Positions 47,563 to 61,587 of a stretch of DNA of 64,000 nucleotides are shown piece by piece. Numbering within the stretch: position 1 is the stretch's first letter; every line of letters starts with the position of its first letter. This stretch comes from Byssochlamys sp. IMV 00236. Taxonomy: Eukaryota; Ascomycota; Eurotiomycetes; Eurotiales; Thermoascaceae. A program made the translations under genes and the position numbers. Location of the stretch: NCBI GenBank assembly GCA_001931875.2, contig MSJH02000830.1, positions 124,001-188,000 of the forward strand, in the 5' to 3' direction. The notes under the pieces are model-generated. The model made no database searches, was not told the origin of the DNA, and saw only the letters and a list, made by a program, of their open reading frames with translations.

Positions 47563-48863
47563 GTTCAGATGGTCTACGGTCATATCATCATCTTTCTTTT
47601 CGCACGCAATACCTAGGGAAAGGATCTCTGCGAATAAACTGGAACAAGCTATGCTTACCAAGAGTACGAAATTCGTGCAGCCATGGTGTAGCCAAAGAGG
47701 AACAACTGGCCATATATAAAGAGCAGCAAGTCTAAGCAAAGATGTAAATACTAACTATGAAAAAGAACTATTCATTGCAGAACATTCATGAGTCTATTGC
47801 TGATTTCACCTCGCGCTCATTCCCTACATTACAAATCAAGACAGAGAGTCTAATCTTTCTAACTTCTGACTTTTCTATAATAATTCGAAGTTTCTCTGGT
47901 GTAGAGTAAATATTTACAGCAATGCTGCACGTCTACATCCGTCGCACATCTCTCTCCCCACCATATCAACTCAGAAATGATACCAGGCCATCTCACAGAA
48001 TCTCTCACACTCTCTCATGGGTATTATATCCCAATACTTTTCGTCATAATTGCTGGGGACATTATTAATATCTATCAACCCCATTATCGATATATTCTAC
48101 TATAGAATAGTGTTCCGCTGGATGTTCCGCTGGATACTCCGCTTCTCGCGGCGGAACTTTATACGCCAAGAAAGTCTCCCGCATCGTGGGAATCGGAAGG
48201 CATCCCAAGATTAGTCTGGGTGTTAGTATGGAGCAGTTCTTTCTCTCTCTCTATCTCCCTCTCTCGCTCTCTCCACTCTAGTGTCAACGTGGTTGAAGAT
48301 ATTTGGAGTCTTGGGCGTTCCCGCGTCCCCGCCCATGTCTCTCTAATATGTAGAACAAAGTTATCAGATATATCGCAGTAACCACGGGCTAGTAGGAAAG
48401 GATAAACCTGAAAATGCAGATGGAAAACGAGCCTAGGATTTGAATTTTAACTTTACAAATCAAAAGTATTGAATGTGATGCATATATTAATATACCGTAT
48501 CATCCTATCCATCGTATCTTCTGAATCACCGTGTAATTCTCTACCCCGACCCTTGCCATAAAAAGCATACCCCGAAAGATAGAACAATGCCAAAAGATAT
48601 CACAGCAAACCGTAACACCAGCTTCAATGATCAATATTGAATAAAGGGGGAATATCGAAGTCATTTATAATACAACAAATAACAAAGCCCGAACCCATGA
48701 TAAAGCAACCATGCCAGGTACATTTAAAACCATAGAATGCTGATAAACACACGCTCGAGGGATATATATATATGGAAAATTAGAATCTGATACTGAGATA
48801 TCGTAACCCGAAACCCGCTGGGATGAACAGAGAGGCATCAACATTCAGACCAGAACCAGCAAC
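47563..48863. other. Convergent spacer QPRTase / ApsB
   Basis: About 1.3 kb, AT-rich. A TGTAAATA element at 47743 lies in the probable QPRTase 3' UTR. A doubled TGTTCCGCTGGAT (48111-48134) with a downstream GCGGAAC (48151-48157) can form a hairpin. A CT-rich run lies at 48238-48278. No gene supported. Confidence 0.55.
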
Positions 48864-51800
48864 TTAAACCTCAATGTCGACGCATATGCCGGTCCCTTCA
48901 GACTCGCTGTGGTCGTCGCTCCCGTGGAGGATATCCTCGGAGTCATCGTCTTCGTCCGTATGAGTCCTCGCCCGCGGTGTGATTTCACGGCGGGTCCTAC
49001 TGCGAGTCGAACTGCGAGTTCGACGGATATCCTCTTCGGAAGACGCGCGGATCCGTGAGGCTTCTCTTCGCATCCGCTCTTTCTCCAGACGAGCTCGAAG
49101 CTCTTCGTTCTCTGCGTTGCGCTCCTCAAGGCGCTTGCGGGCCCCCTCACGGTCGAGCAGACGTGCCTCTCTTTCAGCCTTAAGCCTTCGTTCCAGCTCG
49201 CGAAGTCTTTGGATCCATTTCTCCAGACCAGGTTCGCTCAAACCCTGACTTTGGCCTCCGGAGTCCTTGTTGACCAATGTCGTGGCTGATGAAAAATTCG
49301 ATGGCTGAGGGATGCCTGTCGAACTCCTAGTCAGAGGCCTGTCGAACCGCGGCGGCGCAAGAGCCTCTACGTCAGTAGTGGAATGATGGCGGACCAACGA
49401 GGACTGAATATGGTTCCTGCTGGTATCGCGAGGACTGGATCGGTCCGAGCCTTGTCCTGCCCCAGCAGTCGTAGCAACGGCCGCAGCAGAAGTTGACGTG
49501 CGGGACTTGGAGTGTGACTGAAGGAGGTTGAGCTCTGCCTTAAGCAGTCGGTTCTCGCCTCTGAGCTTAGATACCTCGGGAGAGGCACTTCCTGAATTGG
49601 ACCTTTGGTGCTGACGACTGCGCATACCCCTCACCGATTCTTCCAGCCGCTCGAGCCTCTTCATCTTCTGCACAAAATTGTGCTCGAGGGTCTGGTACTG
49701 CTTCGTAAGATCGCGGTCAATGGACTTAATGCGGTTCTTGAATCCAGCAATGTTGATCTCGAGCGTCTTGGCAGCCATGAGCAGATTCTTGCTGAATCCA
49801 GGCCAGAAGAGGATGTTACCAATTACCTCCTGGCTAGGTAGATTGCCATTGATGAGGCTGTGCGAATGTGACCAGTCGGGACCACACATCGAAGAGAGTT
49901 GTTTCCACAGAGTCAAGAACACGGTGTTGCGTTCATTTAACTGCTCCTTGAACGAATGCTCAATGGCGGCGAAGCGTTTGCGATCCTGGCTCCGTGCGGC
50001 TTCAAGCTCCGAGATCCGCGAATTGCTCTGAGATATCGTGCGCGAAGCTTGCTGATGAGACTTGAGAGATTGCTCCCAAGAATGCTTGTCAGCACGACGA
50101 GCGTGCCGCTCACGCTCCAAGAGGTCTGCAAGCTTGCGGGACTCGAGTCCCTGACTCTCCAGGAGAGCATCGCGGTGTTTAAGGAGCGTCTCCTTCTCGT
50201 CGAGCTTCGTCCGGATACTCTCCAGTTCAAGAGTGGTCGAATCCAGCTCTTTCTGCAGCTTGAAGATGTTGTTGATCAGACTCGACCTGGTTCCGTCAAG
50301 GTCGCCGAGGGCTTCGCGAAGATTATTCTCCAACTCCATGAGGCGATCCTTCCATGTGTTCGCCTCGACTTCGCGCGCGGAGAGATTCTTCCTGAGCTTC
50401 CGAATCTCCTCCTTGGAAGTTGACACCTCCTGGTTCAGTTCGTTCATGATTCTCTGTTCCTCCTGCTTCTCCTTGCTTCCGACAACTTCACGTTGATGTC
50501 TCTCCTCCGCCAGGCGTTGTTCGAGCTCCCTGGCCTTGTCCTTCTCGCTGTGCAGGCTTATTTGGCATGTCTTCAGCTCGGATTCGAGATCACTGATCCT
50601 GATCTTGTCGCCGTCCTGCTCTTCACGGAGGAAAGCAATCTCGTTCTGGCTCGACTCGATCTGGACAGTCAGTCTCTGCACCTTGTCATTCGACTCGAAT
50701 AGACTCTTCTCAAGAGACTCAATCTCCCTGTTGGCATCATCCAGCTCCCGCTGAACCGCCTTGTACTTCTGGAGGTTGTTCTGCGCGTCTTCTTCAAGCC
50801 TGATAATGCCTTCGCTCGCTGACCGCATCTCAGCTTGCAGTGCATTCAAATTCTCCTCCTGGTTCCTCAGTTCGACCTCAAGGCGCTGACACTCGTCGAT
50901 CCGTTGCTCCAACTCTTCTCCCAAGGCATCCAACTCCTCCTGTGCCTCTGCCCGCAGATCTTCCAAATCAGCTTCGCGCTGCTCCGCAATCTGGTAGGCC
51001 TGATCGCGCTCCTGCTGGAGAGTTTGGATTTCCTCCTCAGCCTGCTCCATATCGATTTGATACCCTTTATCGAGAGCCTCCAGCTCAGCCTCTGCATCAT
51101 CCAGCTGAGCCCTGACGTTCTGGTTTTCGAGTTTCAATGCAGAAACCTGATCGCGGAGTTCACCGTTTTTTATTTCCAACGTTTCCGTATCACCGCCTGG
51201 AATATCATTGTCACTAGGGTGCGACGAAGATCTCCCCTGGGCTCGGGACGCCGAGCGTTCAAATATACTGTCTCCAGCAATGGACCGACCATCACGGCGC
51301 GACCCTAGCTTCAGCTCTTCAATTTCCTGATAGAGACGTTCTTTCTCCCGGTTCCGTGAGGTCAGCATCGATGTCTGTGCGCTGACTTCTCTCCGTAACT
51401 CTGCATTTTCTTGCCTCAGCAACTCCAGCTCCGCAAGGGCGTTAGTTGTCGAACCGGCACTGCGCTCGACATCGCGTTCAGAGCCTGTGGAGTAAGAAAT
51501 GACGGAACCAGTTCCGGTGCGTCGAAGTCCCCGAGCCGGTCGTCCAGAAATAGCGTCGGCTTTCATGCGTAAGACTTCGTCTCTGAGCCTCCTATTTTCA
51601 TCCTCGGCCTGTTCACGTGCAGCCGTTTCGGCATCAAGCATATCTTTCCACATGTCCTGGATAGCAGGGTCAGCATCAGAGTATATACGATATCGTTATA
51701 GTAATGGCAACTGACCCTTTCCTCTCGAGCACCAGCATCTGAATCGACTTGTCTGCCCTCACCCAGAGACTTAACTATTTCTGCCAGCCGTCTCTTCTCG

Positions 51801-53581
51801 CTTTCCCTTGCAATGCTCTCGGCTCTAAGCCTCTCGATCTCGAGCTCATACGTTTCCATCCTTTCTCTGAGGTAGATGATCTCTTCCTCAGCCGGCGCAC
51901 GGTTCTCATCATCGGACACCTCAGGATCATTGTTGACGACCGAGTCTTTGTCAGAAGTGTGCTCGCGGTCCTTAATTTCCTTCTCCAAGTCACGGATTCT
52001 CCTTCGCAGACTCTGATTATCTTTTTGTAGCTTCAATTTGTCAGACTTAAGCTCAACGTTCTCAGAAATCATCTCCTTGATGCCCTCCTCGGAGCGCTTA
52101 TTGAGAGCCTCATTGAGGAAGTGAATCCGCATCTTGAGATCAAAATTCTCCTTCGAGAGCCTGTCGATCGTGCTGCTCTGCTCTTTCAAAGTCATGCCCC
52201 TACCGCTTCTTCCAAAAGCAGGCGTAGGGGCACCAGGGTTCTTATCCGGAGACACTCTGCCCCCTTTACTTTCACGAAATTGCCTCACTGCAGTGCTCGG
52301 TGGTCGTAGATCTCTAGACTCTGCAAAGGCAGTGTCCGGACCAAAGTCCTGAGGTGCGGCCTTGGGTGTCACCGGTTCCGATATCTCATTCTTGGGATCT
52401 TTTACAGAGGATTGCGGTGATGGATTCTCTTCCTCGAGAGTGTGTAGACCGCCATCCGATACGCCGCTGGCAGCTCTCTTTTCCAACAACGAGTTTTCCT
52501 CACTGTATCCTGAGACTCCAGAGGCCATGCTGCCTAAGCTAACGGTTCGAGCCAAGTCCTTTCTTCCTCGAGCTTGTAGATCGTCGTTATGGCCAGGTAC
52601 GGCGCCTCCTGACTGAAGCGCATAGTCCATTCCCATTGTTGCATCGCTGTTCGTGTCGGTATTGGTGCTGGTAACAGACGAATAGGAGAATCGATGCGTA
52701 GATTGACGACTTGTCAAGAACTTGGGTCTGTTGCGCCTCCTATCAACCACGGAGCCTGATGCACTGAGACTATCCCCTTCGTCGCCGCTTTTATTACTGA
52801 ATAATCGGGGCCCAGGCGACAAGCTCCTCCCTAATGATCTGTTCCTCGCTGTTGGGTCTAGATGATCTTCGGGACTCAGGAGGGGCGATCCAATGGCCGA
52901 TCGATCTGGCGCATCATCGTTGGTCTCAGTGTTCTTCGAAGCGGTAGACAGGACCCTAGCAACAGCTCTGCTGGCGGCAGCCGTTGTAGGTGACGACGTG
53001 ATCGTCTCCAAGGATGTAGTATTGCCTTCATAAGGGCTGGGTGTAGCCTCCAGATCTGTAGTCTCATGTCCATCATGTTCTTCAGATGCTGCCCATCCCT
53101 GCTCCGCACCATTTCCTTCGTGTAATTCGACCCTGGCCGCAGGTGACGAGTGCACCCGGCTCGTATCTAAAGGGCTCGTTCCAGCATCGCCCGTCACTCC
53201 AACCAGGTAGGTATCATCCGCGCCGACACTGGATCCCGGCGCAGCCATTCCCACCGTCGAGGGCTCTGGTAGAAAGCTCGATTCCATCTCCATGAGTTTT
53301 CTTCGCATCTCCCTCTCCTCCATCAATGTCTGATTGTTCTGGTGATCGTGGTCATCGTCCCGCGACGGAGAGAAGACACTGCTGCTGTCGTCGTGATCCA
53401 TCGTGAGCGAGGGAAGCGGGAGAGAGGTTGTGCTATCATCATGCGTCGCATACTCCGCTGTCACACGGTCGTCTGTATGCTCGTTAGCGGTGTTGGATTC
53501 CCTGACGTCGCCGGTTTCCCCTTTGGCCGCAGCGTCGGTGGGATCCTGACCATGGTCCTCCCCTCGCGGCTCCTCCGCCAT
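48864..53581 (-). CDS. apsB: ApsB/Mto1-type microtubule-organising-centre coiled-coil protein
   Basis: Two exons on the minus strand, 53581-51716 and 51656-48864, with a 59-nt intron in phase; 1552 residues. The family recruits gamma-tubulin complexes to cytoplasmic and septal MTOCs; loss in A. nidulans gives anucleate primary sterigmata. Visible: a disordered acidic N-terminus, a centrosomin motif 1 (Cnn_1N) region at about 455-535 (MTLKEQSSTIDRLSKENFDL, MRIHFLNEALNKRSEEGI), continuous coiled coil at about 500-1090, a second helical block at about 1200-1300 (FKNRIKSIDRDLTKQYQTLE), and a Mto2-binding-type helix at about 1430-1480 (LRELERRLKAEREARLLDR, GARKRLEER), then an Arg/Ser-rich end. ApsB/Mto1 is preferred to Pcp1 because I see no PACT/calmodulin-binding end and the Mto2-binding-like helix is strong. 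Confidence 0.88.
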
Positions 53582-55003
53582 CTAGTAGGAATTTGAGCCG
53601 TTCGTCGTCGTCGTTTCGAGTACTATTTCGTCTCGCGCGGGGAGAAAACGGCGACGAGTCCTGTCCGCGTTGAAACCGCAAGGTAACACGAGGACCTTCT
53701 TTTGCGTTGTGTAGGAAACGTAATAATCGGAGAGCCTCTAGTAGTCCATGTAAATTCGCTATTATTGTTTTAGCCCTGCTTCGGTTTGATCACCCTGGTT
53801 TTGGTTTGGCGCAGACACTGCTCGGACTCCGTCGATATGGTGACGGCACCCCGAGATTATTGTTTTGTTTCTCCACACCCCTAGCCTAGCCAACTTTGTT
53901 CCCACCTGCAGGAGGACCGAGCTGGTCTAGTGTGGCAGAATAATGGCGACGGTGTGTTTGGGAGAGAAATGACTTCAGTAGAGTTCAGGACCGGCGGGAA
54001 AGAAAGTCCGTATATTCATCTGACGATAGCTGTAGACGGGGAGATCATTGTTCAATTATTATGGATTGATTGATCGATCAGTTATTGATGAGGGCAGGGG
54101 TGGGAAGAGAAGCATAAGAAAACAGTGTCGGTGCGGTCTGAGTTGAACGGGAGATCGACTGTTATTATTGCAGATCTTCTTTCTGGCCTGATAAGAGATG
54201 GGGAAAGAGAGCAGAGATGCATGCATGGATGGGAGAATCCAGTCTCTGATGTGTTGTGCATTCGACAGTCTCTTGATGGTTAACTAGAGAGTAGGATTAT
54301 TATTTACATTCGGTCCGGGTCCCGTGGTTCTTCCCCGATCGGGCAGCGCTTATCCCCACGGCCATGGCTCCGCAGAAAGACTTTACTACCACGCCTTCCC
54401 TGTCGCATCATCACAATGCCACAGCCTACATCAACAAACGGGCCTAACCATGGTCTATGTGTATTAATACTACAGGGAGTGTAGACAGAAAGGCGCTGAG
54501 CTTGAAATTAGTCGTATATATTATATGAAAAGCTATCGTTAACCCGTCATACGATTTCATCAAGTCCCATCCCGCACAAACAGAGAAACAGACACGAGAC
54601 TCCTGTAGCCCCAGTCCCAGAAGCCCACAAGTAATCAGAGAACCAACAAGTATAGAGCAGAAGACCCGTCACAGGCCACAGCCGCCTAGCTAGACGATCT
54701 GACGGTGATAAGTCGGACTAGAAAAGAATAAGAGAAAAGGAGGGATGGAGAAAAGGCTTTTTCTGAACAGATCGTGCGACGACGCAGACATAGCAGAGCT
54801 CATGGACAATGATTAAAATGGATGAGGGATATCTGAAAACGCCCGACACTGTAACATAAACAGGAAAGGTATCCATATGAAAAAGAAATGCAGGTGAGCC
54901 CTGGGGCTAGTATAACGCTGACAGGCTGAGCATATATCCGACGAAGGGACCTATGGTTAAAGAGGCAGTCGTTTAGAGGTGCAGAAAGATGGTTATTTTG
55001 CAG
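53582..55003. other. Spacer between ApsB start and Arf GEF stop
   Basis: About 1.4 kb; both flanking genes read leftwards, so the left side carries the ApsB promoter and leader (CG-rich near 53600-53700) and the right side the GEF 3' flank. No gene supported. Confidence 0.55.
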
Positions 55004-58000
55004 CTAAGCAGCGACAGAGACCTCCTCGGGCGCTTCAGCAGAAGCGACTTCCTCTTCTTTGGGGTCTTCTCGCTCTGCATAGATCTTCGCTTTTTGAGCC
55101 TGCGCGTATCGCAAACAATCGATATACGTCCGGAATTTGACAATCTCCCGCAATAGATAAGAAGACTTCCGCTCCCAGTTAGCCATGGCTTTGGCCGCGT
55201 TGGGATGTTTGGGAGAGAAGGCCAGGATCATCGCCGGCCTTAGCTCGTTGTGTTTCTGCAACTCGGCTTCCACATTCTTGACATAATTCTGAAGAGCCTT
55301 GAGCTGTTCTTCCTCCGGAAGATTCGAGGCAACCATGCTTTGCTGAGGAGGCGCCCAATCGCTGATCATTACTCGATCAGCAGGGAGCTTCGGTCGCACA
55401 CCTTGCTGGTCGATGGAGCTCCGAATAGAGCTTTGGAGACTCGGGCGCGCGGCTCCAGCCGAGCCTGGTGGTGACCTCGTATCTGCGTGGATCACAGCAC
55501 TGTTGATGACCGAATCACTCCAGCCGTACTCGATGTTACTGACTCCTCCAATGAGCGGTTCCTTAGACAGTCTCGCGCTCCAATAGTTGGCCGTTGTGAC
55601 AAACTCTTTCACAATCTCGGGCGTGCCGGCCTGGAACAAGTGCACCGCACCAGTCGGCAAGCTCAGAGCCCATACATGTGGTCTCGACTTTGAATACCCA
55701 GGCGGAGGCAAGGCACTGGCAATGGTCTGCCGAAGAAGAAACTTCCATACTTCCTCCGCATTTTCCATCCAGTTGCCCCCGCCAACGATGCCACCACCGT
55801 TCCTCGTCTTCTTCTGCCTCATGGACTTTGTAGAAGCATTGAACGAGAACAGGCGCATCCATCCTTGCTGGATGACGGCGAAACACTCGTTCCAGTTGCG
55901 ATCCTTGGCCTTCTTGTCGACAGCGTCCAAATGGTGCTTGTGCTTGAGGCTGCCTTCCTTGGCCCATGGAGCGCCTGCGAGTTCCAGTGTCTCATCCTCC
56001 AGCAGAGGCGTCGTTCGAGGGAATTCTTCAATGCTAGTTATAGACTTCGAAGAGTCTTCGCGGATTATTGCTTGACTGAGGGCATTTGCGAATCCGATCG
56101 ACTGCTGATACTCGCCTCGCGGATAATCTGAACCGAGGGAATCAACAGACATGGAGGTCAACGTCTTGCCCAAAGAATACTTACTCCACGTACTTGATGC
56201 AGAAGGGCTCCAGAAGGAAGACTGGTCATCCAGACTAGTGCGACTACCCATCGCAGAGTTGGGGTACAGTCCCCTCCGCCCCGAGCGCGGTTTCGACGAC
56301 GGCCAGCGGGCAGTTGCAGAGCGCGAGTCTACGGAACGCCCCCGCGAGGAAGGGTAAATGTCAGATCCGCTCTTGCTCAGCGTGCTAGGAGTCCTGCGAA
56401 GTCCTTGGCTATTCGGTCCTAGGAAGTTATTGGATTGATCACTCTCAGGATCTGCGCCATACAGCGGGAGCCTGTGCTTCTGGATGGAGCTGTAGAAGTC
56501 CTTCAAGACAGCCTCGACCTGCACTTCCCATGCTCTCATGGTGCCGGTAAAAGGCACATTGACCAGTGGGCCGGGATCAATGTTTGACGTTGTGGAAGCA
56601 CTCGGCCGCAACGTCAGCATTACTTTCGAAGCTCTCTTGTCCGAGATGTCCATGTCGGATCCCGCATCGGATTTGGTTGATAGACCTGACTCAGAAAAGG
56701 GAAGTGGGACTCTGCTCTTGGTGCTGGCACGAATGGTATCGAAACTATCTGGCGCTGCATCCATCGCCACTCGATGAATAGTGGGCATAGTATTTCTAAC
56801 AAACTGGGCTTTGGTCATTTTCTGCTCGATGTCCGCAACATGGAGATCCGTATCCAAAAGAAGCAGAGAATAACAGATAGTGTGAACAACATCTGCTCTG
56901 CGTCAGTATGCACCCAGGTAAGAAGTAGTAGGCTGCACTTACCAGGGGCCTTAAAGCCGTGGTACGGGTTACATTCGCACCACCTAGAAGAAAATGCGTC
57001 CAGGACTCTATCAACTTGCTGGGTTTCACCTTTCAGTGTCGTCCGCGTGCACAAGCTGCGCAGGGCCGAGAGAATATTCATGTCGGACCAATCATAGAGC
57101 TCCATATAGGCCTTCCGGACCATAGAACGGTCAGGGTGTCCTAACCAAGCTGCGGCAGGCTCATTACCCGTGATCCTGTCTTGGTTATCGAACACCTTCT
57201 GGGCAATTTCATAATCTGCCGGAGATGGTTTGCCGTCGGGTGTACTCTCTTCTGCCGTTGCATCAAGAGGGGAAGTCGGTTTGGACTTGGGGTCCTCCGA
57301 AATCACAGGAGTGTTTGATGCCGTGACATAGTTTGATACGTCTGACATGGACGCCCTAGAAGAGTCGCCAAGCACATCAATAGATAGAGGAGCTCCGGTG
57401 GGCTCGTCTGGTCTTTCCGCAAAGGAGCCAAGATCATGCTGTACCGAAGAGCGCCTTTCCTCGTCGTCCGCAGGAGCGACAGTCGGCTGTTTGGCCACGG
57501 AGACTGTTTTCCCAACAGATACCCCATTCAGGAAGCTCTCCCGGCTTTGCAACATGTTTGGAGGTAGAGGGACATCCACCGAGGCATTGAACATATGCCC
57601 AGGAGCCACGGGGCTTGTGCTGGGTCTCCGGGTCTTGTCTTCACCAGTACATCCGGACTTATCATTGAAGTCCTCGGTTCCACTGCTCTCATGGAGGAAC
57701 GAGTCGAGAGGTTCGCGATTTTGGAAGTCAAGATTTAGACTATATTTCGTTCTCAACACAGGGCCCTTGGTAGCAGAAGCACTGGCTCGCTGAGCACCAC
57801 GAGCGTGTTGCGTCCGCATATCAGTTGCAACGTCACCGCCTGTACTGTCCGCAAGAAACTCTTCCTCGGAATCAGTCTTACCACCAGGTACGGCCGACGT
57901 ACCGTCGATCAAGTAAGGATCCAGCGTCTTCCGCAGATCGTTCGCCACGCTTGGTTCCCCTCGACTTTGCTCCGAAAGTTTCAATGCATTCTGCGGGAGA

Positions 58001-59439
58001 GAGCCAGCCGGTAGAGGGACATCGGCCACTGACTTCTTCCGGCGACGGAAGAATGATGGCTTCTTGTTAATCACCTGTTGGCCGGTCTCGCGAGTGGGAG
58101 TGTTTCCCGTAGAGGGTTGTTTCGAGTTCTGTTTCCATCCTTTGTTGACCGCAGCAGCGGGGTTGAGATCCCTTGGCTCGCTCTCCTGCTGAGATCCCGG
58201 ACTCTCGACCGTGTATGGGTTGTCATACTGTGCCGAGATTAGATTCTTGGACGACCCGAAAACACGCCGGAAGAAACCCGGTCGTTCCTTGGTTGGAGCC
58301 GGATCTACAGGCGGTATACACGGCTTGTTATACGAGATTGTTGGACTAGGAGCAGGCGGGTTGGCGTAAGCATCAGGTATAGGCGGCGGAGGCTCTCGTA
58401 AAGCCTCCTGGAAAGACTTGAAGTCGTTATCACGGGCTTTCACACTGGGGGTCCCCACAGCTTCCGCGCGGCCCTTCTTGGTGTTGTTGCTCTTGGCTGA
58501 TTTGATGCTGTTTCTACGAGACATTGCAGGTGTTCGCGGAGCCTGTGGCGGCTGAAAAGGCGCAATATCATTGCCAGGAATATCATGATTCCTCCGCGGA
58601 CCGGCGGGCACTGTCGGAGTAGGAGCGGCCTCCAGATCGTCTGCTAACATCCTCTCCCCAGGCATTGATTCCGATAATGGGATGAACGGTAGCCTCGAAC
58701 CGAAATCGAAGCTTGCGGATCTCCTTTGTCCAATTCGGCTACCGGCAATCATCTGCGCAAAGTCAATGTTGGATGAAGCATTACTTTTCGTACTACTTTT
58801 CCTCGCAAGATGAGACCGGCTGGTCTGAGTTCTTTCCCCAGGCAATGCAACACGTTGCGAATCGTAGACTCGACCTCGACTGTTGGTGCCATCTCCATCC
58901 CCAAGGCTATCGATTCTTTTCAATCCCGGCTGGTAATTTGAGCTGCTATTGCTCCTATGCCCTCTCGTCGACTGGCTCGACCGCCGTCCCGGGCCATCGT
59001 CCGGGGGCACGTCCGCATCGGACGACATGGACGACGAGAACGTATGACCTCGATGCCGCCCCTCCCCCAAGGCAAATTGTAGTCCCAGATTATATGGTTC
59101 GGCAGTGGACCCGAAGAAGCGGGAGTCATCTAAGAAACCCGAGCTGAATTGATCGAGGGAAAGAAGCATGTTGTCGACTATGGAAGTTCTGGTGACGTGC
59201 TTTGGCGATAACGCCAAGTCGTGGGGATCGCGCTCATCGTCCGAATCACTGTCCCTCCGGCTATCGTACATTGCAGCCTCTGGGAAAGCATCTCGTAGGG
59301 ACGGTCGTCTCGTATGGCCTCGACTGGAGGACTTGTAGCGAGGGGTTCGAGGGGGGGAATCGTCCTGCTGCTGTTGCTGGTACATCTTGACGCTTCGACT
59401 TGTCCGGGTGGTGGATGGCCTCCGGGAGTACTCAGCCAT
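55004..59439 (-). CDS. EFA6/PSD-type Arf guanine-nucleotide exchange factor (Sec7-PH)
   Basis: Two exons on the minus strand, 59439-56943 and 56892-55004, separated by a 50-nt intron that keeps frame; 1461 residues. The family loads GTP on Arf6-like GTPases at the plasma membrane, where it controls actin and endocytosis; yeast Yel1 is a distant relative. Order: a long disordered Ser/Arg-rich N-terminus, a Sec7 domain at about 735-930, a PH domain at about 1140-1280 with a Gly-rich loop, then a short coiled coil near 1340-1430 and an acidic end. The glutamic finger region reads LKGETQQVDRVLDAF (catalytic Glu805), followed by CECNPYHGF and, after the intron, DVVHTICYSLLLLDTDLH. The intron falls between the two conserved Sec7 motifs. 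The acceptor at 56893 is chosen over one five bases upstream because only it keeps the DVVHT motif in frame. Confidence 0.88.
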
Positions 59440-61587
59440 TGATGGTCAGTATCGACAGATCCCGATGCAGTCTGCGAAAGATGGCCATCCAGAGTTAGAA
59501 CAGAAGACCGCAGAACCAACAGAACCAAGCAAAGCAACCCAACGGTAGCCAGCAACAATCCGCAATCGGTCTCCTGGGCGTGTTCAAGGGCTGTTTGATG
59601 AAGCTCAATTGGCAGTTGAGAGGTTTCCCGTTGTACAGTACGAACGCCGGGCAGTGTGCACGACGATCACTGGGATATCGGAGACAGAGTTAAACTCCTC
59701 GTGTGAGGGTTGGCCAGGCCCATTGAGGATGCGCTTGTGAGGAAACCCAAGACGGAAATAATAAAGGGTCGTCTTGTCGATGTGAGATCGGAAGTTGGAC
59801 GAGCGCAGCCCGTGCGGCGATGATAGTCGAAGCGGTTGGCCTTCCTTGCCGGCTTGAACTCTGAGACGCGAGCGATTCCAGTCGATAGGGAGCCCACTAC
59901 TGGGGGAGTGTTTAGGCCGTCGTTGAGCGATCAGTGGAGGATAGGCGCAAGGGGGCGATATCCACGTTGTTCCTCCTTCAGGGGCAGCGATGCTCTCGAC
60001 TGGGTTGCCAGCCGCCTCGGCGCAAAACTAGCTGGGTTTAGCTGCTGGACACTATCTATCGACGGCTTGTCCGCCTGTCAGCGTTGTTTGCTAGCATCAA
60101 CTTTCAAGAAAGAATGTCTTGTTCCAGCCAGGATGATGCTGGCTGCAGTGAGGAACCCCGTCTTCCAAAGGGTAACTAGTTATCGTTCGGAGATCAAGGG
60201 GGGTCCATATCTGCCACTATCGTTGCAGCACTGAAGAACACCCATCCGAACTACTGCTGCTGTACAACAGACCGGAAGAATCATAGTCGCTCTCGAGATA
60301 ATAATAATCAAGTCTGGATGTTTCACAACTGAGTTTCCCAGTTTCCCAAGTTCACCAAGACACGACCGTGTCCAAGATCTTGGTGCATCGAGAATAATAA
60401 TAATTATTATGGTATTTAATAACAACCATAATTGACGACTCCTATATAATTGCTTTTTGCAACACTCCAACCAGGCTCTACTTTCTGCTCTATCTATCTA
60501 GTCTGCTTCAGTCTGGCCAGGATGCGCACTTGGTGGCGCTCTTGTCGGTGGATCGCCTGGATTAAGAACGGTTTGCTTTAGAGTAGTTATGGTACATTAT
60601 TAACATTCTCAACGAGAAGAAGAATAATAATAATAAATGATGCGATGAAGAGACTTTTTGTGTACTTGAGATGTGAAAGGCCAATCAATAAACAGCCTCA
60701 CATTTTCATTTTGTCTCTCGCAGTGCAGTAGTTATTCTTATATTATAATCATGACGGATGATAGGAAACACTTGTCAGTCTCCGATTGTCTTCCCGTAAG
60801 AACTGACAGCGCAAATCATCAGCGTCTCTGGATTAGAAGAAAGCTTATGAACAACACACTCGGGACACTGACTTTCTGATCTGTCTTAGGCGTGAAAAGC
60901 AAACAAGAAAAGCAATTATGATGACAATAGAATCTCGTCCAAGCAGGACATTGGAGACTTGAGTTCGATAGCGTTATCAACTAATTCCTTTACTCAAATA
61001 ACTGCGCATCATTAAGATCCCGGATGGAAGAGTACTCCTGGACCAATAATAACAAACTCAAAGGAGCAGGAAGGACGATATAGACCTGACTGCTGATAAG
61101 ATTCAAGTTCTCTATAAGTTGTATCTTGCGAGTAAAGTCCCTTTGGCATAGGATTTCTCAGCGATGTTGATTGATAGCCTCAAGTTGCGATGCTGCAGCT
61201 GTACACGCAAATGCTGTTACTGTACAATACAAATAGATCACATGGATCATCATATCTATTAACTATACCCTTGACAAACCTCTAAACAAAAATAAGCAGT
61301 GCTTATGGATACAGATATCCCATTGCTCGTCCTGAGTGAAATGGCAGCCAAAAACCTACTACAGTTACACTCACTGTGATGAACGCGGTGCTGGATCGAC
61401 CGACTAAGTGATGAACCAGTTAGCCTCCGCGGACAACCTGCCTAACGGACCTCAGCTCATCGGCCAAACTAGCATACAGGCAACCCGAACCGTTGTACAG
61501 ATCGCTCAGGACCCATTCAACTCCATTTTCTCCTCCTCACTCTCCTATATACTGAGCCATAAACTTATTCTACCTTCGTCGCAGGCG
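59440..61587. promoter_or_regulatory. Divergent intergenic region Arf GEF / UNC-50 gene
   Basis: 2.1 kb between divergent starts. The left 700 bases are GC-richer and likely carry the GEF leader and promoter. An AT-rich zone follows with ATA/ATT repeats near 60392-60412. Frames such as the one at 59836-60234 lack any motif. The reading frame of the UNC-50 gene is open upstream of its ATG, but only the ATG at 61588 fits the family. Confidence 0.5.

Noticed and set aside
59836..60234. 132-codon frame upstream of the Arf GEF gene
   Set aside because: Lies in the probable promoter/leader; no motif and no spliceable neighbours.
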